A stretch of DNA of 38,096 nucleotides from Pseudomonadota bacterium. Lineage in GTDB: Bacteria; Pseudomonadota; Gammaproteobacteria; Burkholderiales; Burkholderiaceae_C. The DNA lies in contig JAEZEB010000035.1 in NCBI GenBank assembly GCA_023438115.1, forward strand, positions 1-38,096, in the 5' to 3' direction. The notes under the pieces are model-generated. The model was not told the origin of the DNA. It saw only the letters and a program-made list of their open reading frames with translations, and ran no database searches. The first letter of the stretch is position 1; the number at the start of each line of letters is the position of its first letter. Position numbers and translations under genes: made by a program. Of the stretch, positions 23,312-31,496 are shown in pieces.

Positions 23312-24636
23312 GCGGATTTCCTCCGGAAGGCGCCCCATACCGAGGAGTCGTAGCCAAGCGTACGCCGCGCATGTCGCCACATCAGGGCGCTCCAGGTCGT
23401 CAGCGCGATCGAGTTCGCCAGAGCGGCGCCATTGCCACCTGCGAGGAGGATGAGGGGGGGGGCCAGCACGGCGAGAAGGATGACGGAAACGGCGAAGCTG
23501 CGCGTGACGTAGCGCTCCTGGCCCGTCATGTTCAAGAGGGAGCCGACGGGGCCCAGCGATGCACTGAGTAGCGTGCCCAGGCTGAGAATGAGGATCACCG
23601 AATTGGACTCACGGAACTCGTGCCCGAAGATGATGTCGAGCAGCGCTTCGCCGGCGAGCGCGAAGGGGAGGACGCAGCAGACGACGCCCACGACCGACAA
23701 CGTCGTCGTCTGAGTCAGCGACTTCTGGAGCGCAACCTTGTCGCCTGCTGCGTGCAGCGACGAGAACATGGGGCCGGAAACCACGTAGGCCACAGTGAGA
23801 GGCATGGTAAGCAGGAGGCCCGCGGACATTCCCACGCGGAAGATTCCCACCGCCGCCGGCGCGGCCAGGTAGCCCAGGGCGATCAGTGCCAGGTTCCCTT
23901 GCACGGCGCGCATCGAATCGGCCAGGGCCATGGGCAGGGCGCTGTGCAGCCAGCCGCGTTGACCGGGCGGGCGCGCCGCGCGTGGGGGAAGGGGCGGCAG
24001 CAGCTTGCGGAGCATGCCGCCGGCCACCGCCAGCGAAATTCCGGCCGCGACGACCTGCAGCGATATCGCGACGGGCGGCGTGAGCTCGAAGGGCAGCAGA
24101 AAGGTGCACCCGAAGAGGAGCAGGGAGAACAAGGCCGGTCGCAGGATGACGTCCGGGACCTGCCCTTTCACGATGTTCTGCAGGCCACGGATGGCCGCCC
24201 CCGTGAGATTGCCGAGCGGGATCAACAGGATGAGGAGCAGTCCGGCGAGAAAGGTTCGCAAGAGCTCGGCCGTGACCTTGTCGCGCCAGACGAGCCACGC
24301 GAGGCCCACGATCGCCAGTGTCACGACCGCCAGCCCGACAACGGTCCGTACGGCCCAGAGGAGCACCGACCACACGGCCGGCCATTGCTGCCGCACATGT
24401 GCGGCTGCCACTTCGCGCGTGACTAGCGGGGGCACGCCGAACTCGGCCGGGATCGCCAGCATCGAGATCACCGACAGGGCCAGGCCGTAGATGCCGTAGC
24501 CTTCCGGGCCCAGCCCGCGCGCCAGCTGGACGCCCACGAGAAAGCCGAACAGCATCCCCAGGAAGCGCAGGCCCGTACTGCCGGCGAGGAGGCGGGCCAT
24601 GCGGTTGCCGGACGCGAGGGATCCCGTTGCGTTCAT
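23308..24636 (-). CDS. wzx: Wzx-type flippase (polysaccharide biosynthesis protein)
   Basis: A 442-residue membrane protein with about 12-14 helices. The N-terminal STGLRFLGMLFGFLVGVQLARGLGPEGYG is the standard start of the MATE/MOP flippases that carry undecaprenyl-linked repeats from the cytoplasm to the periplasm. Later helices include LALIALGYLAAPAAVGIFRVG and the final ILSLGTLLSASLGPVGSLLN. ATG at 24636 has GAGG about eight bases upstream. It is the first gene of the tightly packed 12-gene run, preceded by a 145-base gap. A run of nine C in its coding strand near codon 392 (23454-23462) could slip and shift the last about 50 residues. Confidence 0.92.
   Translation of the reverse strand: MNATGSLASGNRMARLLAGSTGLRFLGMLFGFLVGVQLARGLGPEGYGIYGLALSVISMLAIPAEFGVPPLVTREVAAAHVRQQWPAVWSVLLWAVRTVVGLAVVTLAIVGLAWLVWRDKVTAELLRTFLAGLLLILLIPLGNLTGAAIRGLQNIVKGQVPDVILRPALFSLLLFGCTFLLPFELTPPVAISLQVVAAGISLAVAGGMLRKLLPPLPPRAARPPGQRGWLHSALPMALADSMRAVQGNLALIALGYLAAPAAVGIFRVGMSAGLLLTMPLTVAYVVSGPMFSSLHAAGDKVALQKSLTQTTTLSVVGVVCCVLPFALAGEALLDIIFGHEFRESNSVILILSLGTLLSASLGPVGSLLNMTGQERYVTRSFAVSVILLAVLAPPLILLAGGNGAALANSIALTTWSALMWRHARRTLGYDSSVWGAFRRKSA
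23454..23462 (+). repeat. Nine-base G tract inside wzx (C tract on coding strand)
   Basis: Nine consecutive G on the plus strand lie within the flippase gene and encode A-P-P on the minus strand. Tracts of this length are known slippage sites in surface-glycan genes of several proteobacteria. Here the frame is intact as sequenced. A change of one base would alter the last two membrane helices. Confidence 0.6.
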
Positions 24637-24781
24637 ATCCGCAGCCTCGCAGTTGACACAACAGATAGAGGGCAGGTCACCTGGTGAAGCTCGTGGTGCG
24701 GTAGCGATTGCGACAGGCCCGGGACTTTAACGGTTCGCCAAGCTTTGCGGCCCGGTTTCGCACCGATTCGTGGAATGAGTG

Positions 24782-27127
24782 CTACTCGGCCGTTCGCCGA
24801 TAAAGAAACGGCCTCCGGAACATGCCGCCGAAATGGTGGGGGTTGGCGCCGCGCACGGTGATGAGGTTCTTGCCGGCCTTCAGCCGGGCCGCGAGATCCA
24901 CGTCCCACTCGAACCGGTAGTCGGTGCGCCACCACGGCTCCTTGAACTCCCGGTGCGCCGCGAGGTCGCCGTTCACGTAGATCCACGCGTCGTTGAACAT
25001 GCCCGGGAACATCACATGTATCGACCCCTGTGCCTGTGCCGGCGTCAACTCCACTTCGGTCTGATACCACCAGTAGCCGGTGTAACTCTGGCCGTCCGGC
25101 ATGAGCACGCCCTGCGCTTGCAGGTAGAGGTCCGTTCGCAGGCGTTCCCAATGCGTGTCTGCAGGGGTGTAGGCCCAGCCCCGTGCCAGGCCCGTGTCGG
25201 TCGGGTCGCGCCGGAACGACCAGACGAGCGGCAGGCGGACAACGAGGCTGCCTTTGGTGCCGTCGATCAGCGCGCTCAGTTCCCGCATGTGTTGGACCTC
25301 CCCTGGGAACCAGCTGTAGCCCCGCTCGCCGATCTTCTTGTAGGTGGTGAAGGTCGGGTTCATGGCGGTGAGCTGCTCGCGGAGTTCCAGCGCCTTCGCG
25401 CCAAGATCGGCGGCACGCGCGTAGTCTCCTTCGGTGGCACCCGCGCGAACCATGGCCATGTAGCCCTCGATGATCCCGAGCGACAGTTCGGTGAAGCGCA
25501 GGCGCTCCACGTACAGGCGTTCGTTTCGGCTGGCGTTGGCCTTGGTCGTGAGCGGTGCAAGGGTTGATTGCGCGGCGGTGAGGCTTTGCCGCAGCTTCTG
25601 CAACAGTTCGGGCGTATAGATCGCCGGGGCCACGAAGTGCTCGTGCTCGGTAACGATGGAGTTTTCCCAGGCGGAAAAGATCGCGCTCCAGTAGTCGGCC
25701 ATGGCGGCCGCCGCCGGGCCGTAGAACTTGGGATAGAACTCCGCGAGCAGGGCGTCCACGTCGAGGTCCGGGTTCCACAGCAGTTGCTGCCGGAAGAACA
25801 AGTTCAGGAAGGTCGTGGCCATGGCGCCCCGGCTTTCCGTATAGACGCCCAGGATCCCGGCGTTGCGGTAGTGGCGCACGTCCTGCGCGAACGCGTGCTG
25901 CGACGGGTTCGGCAAGTCGCGCCACACGAGCTGCCCCTGGTCGTAGTCGTAGATGATCAGGCGGCCCTGCAGCAACTCCGCCCAGCGGTACATGATGCCC
26001 TTGTATTCCTGGCGTGGCGGAGACTTCGGGTCGTCCATCCCGTGGTTGGGATCGATGTCGATCGCGGCCAGCCACATCACGATGCTGGGATCGATGTCGG
26101 TGATGCGCTGCGGCGGCAGGGTCACGTTGGAGTAGGCCAGCCCACCAAGCTTGGTGGAGCTCCCTGGATGCCTCTCCCGAAGCAGGCGGGCGACATTGTT
26201 GTACAGGGTGATCATCGCGTCCGTGTTGGACCAGCTGAGCATGTACTTGTCGAAGATGCGCGCCTGCAAGGCGCGATCCGCCGGCGAGTCGTTCTGGTAG
26301 ATACCGTCCTCGATGGCGATCGAGATGCCGGGCACCCCGCGTGCGTACTCGGGTTCGAGCTGCGCAGCGACCTCTTCCGCTGTGGCGGGATCGGCTAGGG
26401 GAACGTCCGTCGGCTTGCCGCCTGGTGGAACGAGCTTCTTCGTGTACTTGCCGAGTGCGTGACCTCCGCCGGGCAGGTAGCCGGTGCCGCCGAAATTGCG
26501 CCGTTGGAATTCCGCTTGTCCCGTGCGGTCGCCGTTCCAGCTCAGCGAATAGCCGCGGACCTCGAAAGGCGAACCGTGCGCGTAGTCGAGGGCGCCGACT
26601 TCCAGGCTCGTGTGCTCGGGAACGACTTCGCCGAAGTCCGTGGGCAGGTACCAGCGGCATCCCCAGTCCTGCAGCAGCTTGGCGACGGCGTAGTAGTGTG
26701 ATCGGTCGCTGGTGCCGGCGAGGAACACGCGCGATCCGCTGCGCCGCATGGCGATGGCGTCCGCCCCCAGAATGGGCTTCTTCTTCGCGACGGCCTCCAG
26801 TTTCCTCGCCAGCGTGCGGTCTTCCTCCAACGCGATCCTGCCCACCAGGATCGCCGGGCCCGCGGGGGAACGGGTGCCGGGAGCGACCGCCAGCAGCGGT
26901 AGCCTGGCCCCGCTCATCAGTTCCACGTACTTCACAAGGTCCTGGGCAGCTGCCTTCTCGAGCTCGGCCGCTTCCGTAGACACCATCACGCTCGCTACGG
27001 GCTGTCCTTCGCGCACCACAGTGAGCATGTCCGTAGCGGGTGTACCTGCGACTTGCGCGCGGAGTCCGCCCACAGTAGCCAGTGCCGAGAGAAAACAGAG
27101 GATCCGGATGCAGATGCGCAGTTGCAT
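24782..27127 (-). CDS. Secreted DUF4838 glycoside-hydrolase-like protein
   Basis: A 781-residue exported protein. Residues 1-25 are a Sec signal peptide (LCFLSALATVGGLRAQ). Residues about 35-190 resemble the N-terminal domain of family 67 alpha-glucuronidases (EKAAAQDLVKYVELMSGARLP, AILVGRI). From about 190 to 490 lies the DUF4838 barrel-like region: FEVRGYSLSWNGD, ISIAIEDG, YSNVTLPPQRI, GIMYRWAELLQGRLIIYDYDQ. A helical region follows to about 630, and the last about 140 residues form a beta-galactosidase-type jelly roll (GMFNDAWIYVNGDLAAHREF and AGKNLITVRGANP), a sugar-binding module. DUF4838 proteins are mostly found in polysaccharide-degrading bacteria. GGAG stands five bases before the ATG. 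It sits between tviC and wzx, so it may trim or edit the uronic-acid-containing polymer; activity is inference. Confidence 0.82.
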   Translation of the reverse strand: MQLRICIRILCFLSALATVGGLRAQVAGTPATDMLTVVREGQPVASVMVSTEAAELEKAAAQDLVKYVELMSGARLPLLAVAPGTRSPAGPAILVGRIALEEDRTLARKLEAVAKKKPILGADAIAMRRSGSRVFLAGTSDRSHYYAVAKLLQDWGCRWYLPTDFGEVVPEHTSLEVGALDYAHGSPFEVRGYSLSWNGDRTGQAEFQRRNFGGTGYLPGGGHALGKYTKKLVPPGGKPTDVPLADPATAEEVAAQLEPEYARGVPGISIAIEDGIYQNDSPADRALQARIFDKYMLSWSNTDAMITLYNNVARLLRERHPGSSTKLGGLAYSNVTLPPQRITDIDPSIVMWLAAIDIDPNHGMDDPKSPPRQEYKGIMYRWAELLQGRLIIYDYDQGQLVWRDLPNPSQHAFAQDVRHYRNAGILGVYTESRGAMATTFLNLFFRQQLLWNPDLDVDALLAEFYPKFYGPAAAAMADYWSAIFSAWENSIVTEHEHFVAPAIYTPELLQKLRQSLTAAQSTLAPLTTKANASRNERLYVERLRFTELSLGIIEGYMAMVRAGATEGDYARAADLGAKALELREQLTAMNPTFTTYKKIGERGYSWFPGEVQHMRELSALIDGTKGSLVVRLPLVWSFRRDPTDTGLARGWAYTPADTHWERLRTDLYLQAQGVLMPDGQSYTGYWWYQTEVELTPAQAQGSIHVMFPGMFNDAWIYVNGDLAAHREFKEPWWRTDYRFEWDVDLAARLKAGKNLITVRGANPHHFGGMFRRPFLYRRTAE

Positions 27128-27260
27128 GGAGTCTCCATGGAATGACGCGGCATGCTAGCGTCGGCGGGCCGATGCAGTTGCAATAAGTCTTGTGGATGGA
27201 ACTGCGTGCCCCTCAGGGTTGCTCCACGATCCGCGCGGTCGCGGGCCATGAGCCCGCCGG

Positions 27261-28313
27261 CTACTTCGACTGGCGTGTAGCCTTCGATGTGCTGGCCTGG
27301 GTGAGGTACCAGGGGATCGCCACCCTGAGCCCATCGGACAGGCGGTGGGTCGGTTCGTACTGGAGTCGGGTGCGGGCCTTGCCGATGTCGGCCTGGCTGT
27401 GGCGGACATCGCCGGCCCTCGCGTTGCCGTACCGCGGTTCGAAGGACACTGGTCGACCAATGTCCTCGAGGGTCCGGCTGATCAGTTTCAGCAATTCGTT
27501 GAGAGTCGTTCGGTCCCCCACCGCCACGTTGTAGACCTGATTGACCGCGTCGGCGCGTGTGGTGGTGGCGGCGAGGAGATTCGCCTGCACCGCGTTGGCA
27601 ATGAAGCAGAAGTCCCGGCTGGTCTCCCCATCCCCATAGACGTGGATTTCACCACCCTGGAGGGCAGCCGCGGTCCAGCGTGGGATCACAGCCGCATACG
27701 CCCCTTCCGGATCCTGCCGCGGACCGAACACATTGAAATATCGCAGCCCGATGCTCGCGAATCCATAGCTGCGCGCGAATACGTCCGCATACAGCTCGTT
27801 CACGTACTTCGTCACCGCATACGGCGACAGCGGCTTGCCGATGCGGTCTTCCACCTTCGGCAGGTCGGGGTGGTCGCCATACGTCGAACTGCTGGCCGCG
27901 TAGGTGAAGCTCCCAACCTTCGCGTCCCGGGCCGCCACCAGCATGTTCAGGAAGCCGTCGATGTTCACGCTGTTCGTGGCGACCGGATCGGCCAGCGATC
28001 GCGGCACGGAGCCCAGGGCCGCCTGGTGCAGCACGTGGTCGACGCCTTCGCAAGCCAGGCGGCAATCTTCCAGTTTGCGGATGTCGCCTTCATGAAAGGT
28101 GAAGCGGGCCCACTGCTGAGGCGAGACGAGGCTGCGCACTTCATCCAGGTTGCGCTGGTAGCCGGTGGCGAAGTTGTCCAGGCCGATCACCCGCTGGTCC
28201 AGCCGCAGCAGCTTTTCGAGGAGGTTCGATCCGATGAACCCCGCGACCCCCGTCACCAGCCAGGTGCGGGGTTCCCTGGGCAGGCGCTGCAGCAGTTCCT
28301 CGTAGGCCGTCAT
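27261..28313 (-). CDS. tviC: UDP-GlcNAc/UDP-GlcNAcA C4-epimerase (WbpP/TviC family)
   Basis: A 350-residue extended SDR enzyme. NAD-binding TGVAGFIG is at residues 21-28, the catalytic set is S141-S143 (ASSSTYGD) with Y165 and K169 in YAVTK, and the substrate region has RYFNVFGPRQDP and GDGETSRDFCFI, both close to WbpP/TviC sequences. With TviB it gives UDP-GalNAcA from UDP-GlcNAc. The ATG at 28313 gives the family N-terminus (MTAYEELLQRLPREPRTWLV); a TTG six bases earlier overlaps the tviB stop as TTGA and is the alternative. Ends 133 bases before the DUF4838 gene. The product is cytoplasmic. Confidence 0.93.
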   Translation of the reverse strand: MTAYEELLQRLPREPRTWLVTGVAGFIGSNLLEKLLRLDQRVIGLDNFATGYQRNLDEVRSLVSPQQWARFTFHEGDIRKLEDCRLACEGVDHVLHQAALGSVPRSLADPVATNSVNIDGFLNMLVAARDAKVGSFTYAASSSTYGDHPDLPKVEDRIGKPLSPYAVTKYVNELYADVFARSYGFASIGLRYFNVFGPRQDPEGAYAAVIPRWTAAALQGGEIHVYGDGETSRDFCFIANAVQANLLAATTTRADAVNQVYNVAVGDRTTLNELLKLISRTLEDIGRPVSFEPRYGNARAGDVRHSQADIGKARTRLQYEPTHRLSDGLRVAIPWYLTQASTSKATRQSK

Positions 28314-28315
28314 TT

Positions 28316-29593
28316 TCAAAGGCGCCCATCAGCGGCGCCCAGCGGAAGCATGCTCTTCACGTCATAGACCACCGCGCCCGGTTGTCCGAAACTCTTGACC
28401 CCTTCTTCACCCAGTTCGACGAATTGCCGGTGACCCACGGCCAGCACGATGGCGGCGTATGCGCCCTGGGTGGGCACGTCGCGCAGGCACTTCAGTCCAT
28501 ACTCGTGCTCCGCCTCCTCCACGCTGATCCAGGGGTCATACACGTCCACTTGCGCGTTGTAGCCCTGCAGCGTATGCACGATATCTACCACCTTCGTGTT
28601 GCGCACGTCCGGGCAGTTCTCCTTGAAGGCCAGGCCCAGCACCAGCACCTTGCTTCCCAGCACCGGCACGCCCTTGCGCAGCATCAGCTTCACGGTTTCA
28701 TCGGCGACGTGCCGGGCCATGTTGTCGTTGATGCGGCGGCCGGCCAGGATCACTTCCGGGTGGTAGCCCACTTCCTGCGCCTTGTGCGTCAGGTAGTACG
28801 GGTCCACGCCGATGCAATGCCCGCCCACCAGTCCCGGGCGAAAGGGCAGGAAGTTCCACTTGGTGCCCGCGGCCTGCAGCACCTCCAGCGTGTCGATGCC
28901 CAGGCGATGGAAGATCAGGCTCAGTTCGTTCATCAGCGCGATGTTCACGTCGCGCTGGGTGTTCTCGATCACCTTGGCGGCCTCGGCCACCTTGATGCTG
29001 CTGGCCTTGTGGGTGCCGGCACTGATGATCGCGGCGTAGAGCGCATCCACGCCCTCGGCCACGGCCGGGGTGCTGCCGCTGGTCACTTTGCGGATCGCGG
29101 GCAGGCGGTGCTCCTTGTCGCCCGGGTTGATGCGCTCCGGGCTGTAGCCGCAGAAGAAGTCGCTGTTGAAGCGCAGGCCGCTGGCGCGCTCCAGCACGGG
29201 CACGCACACTTCCTCGGTGGCGCCGGGGTAGACCGTCGATTCGTAGATCACCACGTCGCCAGGCTTGAGCGCCTGGCCCACGGTCTCGCTGGCGCGTACC
29301 AGCGGCGTCATGTCGGGGCGATTGGCCTGGTCCACAGGCGTGGGCACCGTGACGATGTACACCTGCGCCTCGCGCAGGTCTTCCGCGTCGCAGGAATAGC
29401 GCAGCTTTGCGGCAGCCTGCAGCTCGCTGCGGCTGCACTCGAGCGTATGGTCCCGCCCTTGACGCAGGTCCGCCACACGCTGCGGGTTGACGTCGAAGCC
29501 GATCACGGGGCGATGCTTGCCGAACTCCACGGCCAGAGGAAGGCCGACGTAGCCCAGGCCGATGATCGCCAGTGTCTTGTCGCTCAGGTCCAT
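28316..29593 (-). CDS. tviB: UDP-GlcNAc 6-dehydrogenase (TviB/VipA/WbpO family)
   Basis: A 425-residue nucleotide-sugar dehydrogenase, exactly the length usual for TviB. NAD-binding IIGLGYVG is at residues 10-17; the middle domain has KVIENTQRDVNIALMNEL, the catalytic Cys is C260 in LVGGHCIGVDPYYLTH, and the C-terminal UDP-binding domain includes LGLAFKENCPDVRNTKVVDI. It oxidises UDP-GlcNAc (or UDP-GalNAc) twice with NAD to the uronate. The ATG at 29593 is preferred to upstream in-frame starts because it matches the family N-terminus. It heads the minus-strand locus, with a 150-base divergent intergenic region to rsuA that should hold the operon promoter. The stop overlaps or nearly touches tviC. 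Confidence 0.95.
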   Translation of the reverse strand: MDLSDKTLAIIGLGYVGLPLAVEFGKHRPVIGFDVNPQRVADLRQGRDHTLECSRSELQAAAKLRYSCDAEDLREAQVYIVTVPTPVDQANRPDMTPLVRASETVGQALKPGDVVIYESTVYPGATEEVCVPVLERASGLRFNSDFFCGYSPERINPGDKEHRLPAIRKVTSGSTPAVAEGVDALYAAIISAGTHKASSIKVAEAAKVIENTQRDVNIALMNELSLIFHRLGIDTLEVLQAAGTKWNFLPFRPGLVGGHCIGVDPYYLTHKAQEVGYHPEVILAGRRINDNMARHVADETVKLMLRKGVPVLGSKVLVLGLAFKENCPDVRNTKVVDIVHTLQGYNAQVDVYDPWISVEEAEHEYGLKCLRDVPTQGAYAAIVLAVGHRQFVELGEEGVKSFGQPGAVVYDVKSMLPLGAADGRL

Positions 29594-29636
29594 GTCGTTC
29601 TCATCCGTAACAACTTTGCCACTGCGGCATCCTGAC

Positions 29637-29652
29637 CCTATGGCCGCATAGG
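29637..29652. promoter_or_regulatory. Inverted repeat in the tviB/rsuA intergenic region
   Basis: CCTATG at 29637-29642 and CATAGG at 29647-29652 form a perfect 6-bp inverted repeat with a four-base centre, 44 bases upstream of tviB and 92 bases upstream of rsuA. The position would suit an operator or a promoter element for the polysaccharide operon. No known regulator consensus is recognised, and no clear -35/-10 pair was found here. Confidence 0.25.
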
Positions 29653-29743
29653 TGCCGTTCGAAGTTGAGCATTCTGCACTCGCCGGCGCTTGAAAGGGGG
29701 CGCTTCTCAAGCTGCTCGGCCGGGGTGGGATACTTCGCACCCG

Positions 29744-30475
29744 ATGCAACTCCAGGACATCCTTTACACCCAGGGCTTCGGCGCGCGGCGCACCTGCACG
29801 GGGCTCGTGCAGCACGGGCTAGTCACCGTCAACGGAGCCATCTCCGACGATCCCTTCGCGGAATTCGAGCCCGAGGGCCTGCAGTTCACCGTCGAGGGCC
29901 AGCCGTGGACCTACCACGCCAAGGCCTACCTGATGCTCCACAAGCCGGCGGGTTACGAGTGCTCGCAAAAGCCGTCGGCCTGGCCAAGCATCTACACGCT
30001 GTTGCCCGCGCCGCTGCGGCAGCGCCCGGTGAAGGGCGCCAATCCGGGCGTGCAGGCGATCGGCCGGCTGGACCAGGACACGACGGGCCTGCTGCTCCTC
30101 AGCGACGACGGCGCCTGGATCCACCGGATGAGTTCGCCCAAGCACCATGTGCCCAAGGTGTACCAGGTGGGCACCGCGGACCCGGTGGACGATCGCCAGG
30201 TGCAGCGGCTGCTGGAGGGCGTGGTGCTGGTCGACGATCCGCGCCCGGTGCGAGCGGCTGCGTGCGTGCGCACGGGCGAGACGTCGATGGATCTCACGCT
30301 CACCGAAGGCAAGTACCACCAGGTCAAGCGGATGCTGGCGGCCGTGGGCAACCGCGTGGTGACGCTGCATCGCTCGCGCATCGGCAGGCTGGAATTGCCG
30401 CAGGACTTGCCGGCGGGCGAGTGGCGCTGGCTGGGGGCCGCGGAGCTTGCGGCGGTGTCCGATCGCGCGGGGTAG
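29744..30475 (+). CDS. rsuA: 16S rRNA pseudouridine-516 synthase (RsuA family)
   Basis: A 243-residue protein. An S4-like RNA-binding start (ILYTQGFGARRTCTGLVQHG, GLVTVNG) is followed by the synthase domain with AIGRLDQDTTGLLLLSDDG, where the Asp after RL is the catalytic nucleophile, and later KTYQV-like KVYQVGTADP and GKYHQVKRMLAAVGN. The set matches RsuA rather than the larger RluB/RluF proteins. It modifies U516 of 16S rRNA in the small subunit. The ATG at 29744 is used because the S4 region begins there; an alternative start at 29690 would add 18 residues. It is the only plus-strand gene between two minus-strand glycan regions and is probably part of the old chromosomal backbone. Confidence 0.87.
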   Translation: MQLQDILYTQGFGARRTCTGLVQHGLVTVNGAISDDPFAEFEPEGLQFTVEGQPWTYHAKAYLMLHKPAGYECSQKPSAWPSIYTLLPAPLRQRPVKGANPGVQAIGRLDQDTTGLLLLSDDGAWIHRMSSPKHHVPKVYQVGTADPVDDRQVQRLLEGVVLVDDPRPVRAAACVRTGETSMDLTLTEGKYHQVKRMLAAVGNRVVTLHRSRIGRLELPQDLPAGEWRWLGAAELAAVSDRAG

Positions 30476-30493
30476 AGCCCGCGCCCGGGCTGT

Positions 30494-31492
30494 TCAGAGG
30501 AACTGGAACTTCCTTCGCACGCCTTCGGGAATGGTTTCCGGAAAGGGCCGGTAGCGCGGGTCCAGCTGCGCGAGGCGCTGCGCCATCGAGTAAACGCCGC
30601 AGCCGGCATTCGCGGCGTAGATGCCCACCGAGCTGAGGAACGTGAAGAAGTCCGCCCGCCCGGCGAGCGCAAGCATCTCGAGGCTGCAGCTCGCGGGCAG
30701 TTCCACGAAACGGATGCCATGGGTGTTCTCCCGCAGGGCCTGCTGGACGCGCGGGCTGTAGCGGCGGTCGACATACTGCGACGGCGCGAGCTTGTAGTGG
30801 ACGGTGCGCCGGCCCTGCCGGGCCAGGATTGCCAACAGCTCCTGCAGGCACGCATGGTAGGGGGCTTCGTCCGCGAGCTGGGCTTCCAGCGTTGCGTCGA
30901 ACACCAGCACGGTGTCGATATCCGCGGCTTCGGCCGGAGCAAGGGCGCGCACCTGGACACGCACCTTCCTCGGATAGCCGGGAAAGGCTTCGTCCGTGCA
31001 TCCATAGAAGGCCAGGCAGCGCTCGTCTGCGAACACCGGAGGCCGGACCGTGACGAAACCGCGCGCCACCCAACCCCGCCAGCCCGGGCGCGCCGCGACC
31101 ACGCCGCGCAGGACGCGGGCGATGGACTCCGGCGTGTGGTACGAGGCCATGCCTTCCTCGATCAGGTGGTAGCCCCGACAGCGCGGATGGCGGACGAAGG
31201 CGTTGAAGAACGGGAAAGCCCGGTGCGGCAGGTACCAGGCGAAATCGCGGCCACCGGATACCTCGTCGACGAAGCGCGTCAGCTCGCGGTGCTGGCGCCA
31301 CCACTGGAGCAGCCGCCAGGTGATCACCCAGCGGCGCTCGGGAAACGCCTTGGTCGCGAACGCGTGGTCCGGCGGCTCGTAGCCGCGCGCACAGACCAGC
31401 AGGACGTCGCCGGCCGTGAGCTGGTGGTGGTCGATCACCGCCAGCGAGACCAGCCAGGTGACGTGGCTGTGGATGAAGAAGACGTGTCTCAC
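30494..31492 (-). CDS. Putative sialyltransferase-like (GT-B) enzyme of the nonulosonate region
   Basis: A 332-residue soluble protein that I do not recognise at family level with certainty. The layout suggests a GT-B enzyme: N-terminal strand VFFIHSHVTWLVSLAVI, then GYHLIEEGMASY with an E112-E113-G114 motif, LVFDATLEAQL starting a second domain near residue 195, VHYKLAPSQY at 232-240, and FFTFLSSVGIYAA with S287-S288. Bacterial sialyltransferases of families GT38, GT52 and GT80 share D/E-D/E-G, HP and SS/S motifs in this order, though the His of HP is not present here. It starts with GTG at 31492 (GGATGA upstream) four bases after the flippase stop, so the two are co-transcribed. Together with pseI-H-G nearby, transfer of a pseudaminic-type acid is a reasonable idea, but it is inference. 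Confidence 0.55.
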   Translation of the reverse strand: MRHVFFIHSHVTWLVSLAVIDHHQLTAGDVLLVCARGYEPPDHAFATKAFPERRWVITWRLLQWWRQHRELTRFVDEVSGGRDFAWYLPHRAFPFFNAFVRHPRCRGYHLIEEGMASYHTPESIARVLRGVVAARPGWRGWVARGFVTVRPPVFADERCLAFYGCTDEAFPGYPRKVRVQVRALAPAEAADIDTVLVFDATLEAQLADEAPYHACLQELLAILARQGRRTVHYKLAPSQYVDRRYSPRVQQALRENTHGIRFVELPASCSLEMLALAGRADFFTFLSSVGIYAANAGCGVYSMAQRLAQLDPRYRPFPETIPEGVRRKFQFL

Positions 31493-31496
31493 GGCG

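Noticed and set aside
26142..26157. Perfect 16-bp palindrome CCACCAAGCTTGGTGG
   Set aside because: It lies inside the DUF4838 coding sequence and encodes ordinary residues (TKLGG); with no partner site or regulator it is probably chance.
24633..26660. A 675-codon frame on the minus strand in another phase of the DUF4838 gene
   Set aside because: The DUF4838 frame has a signal peptide, domains and a ribosome site; this other frame is Arg/Pro-rich without motifs.
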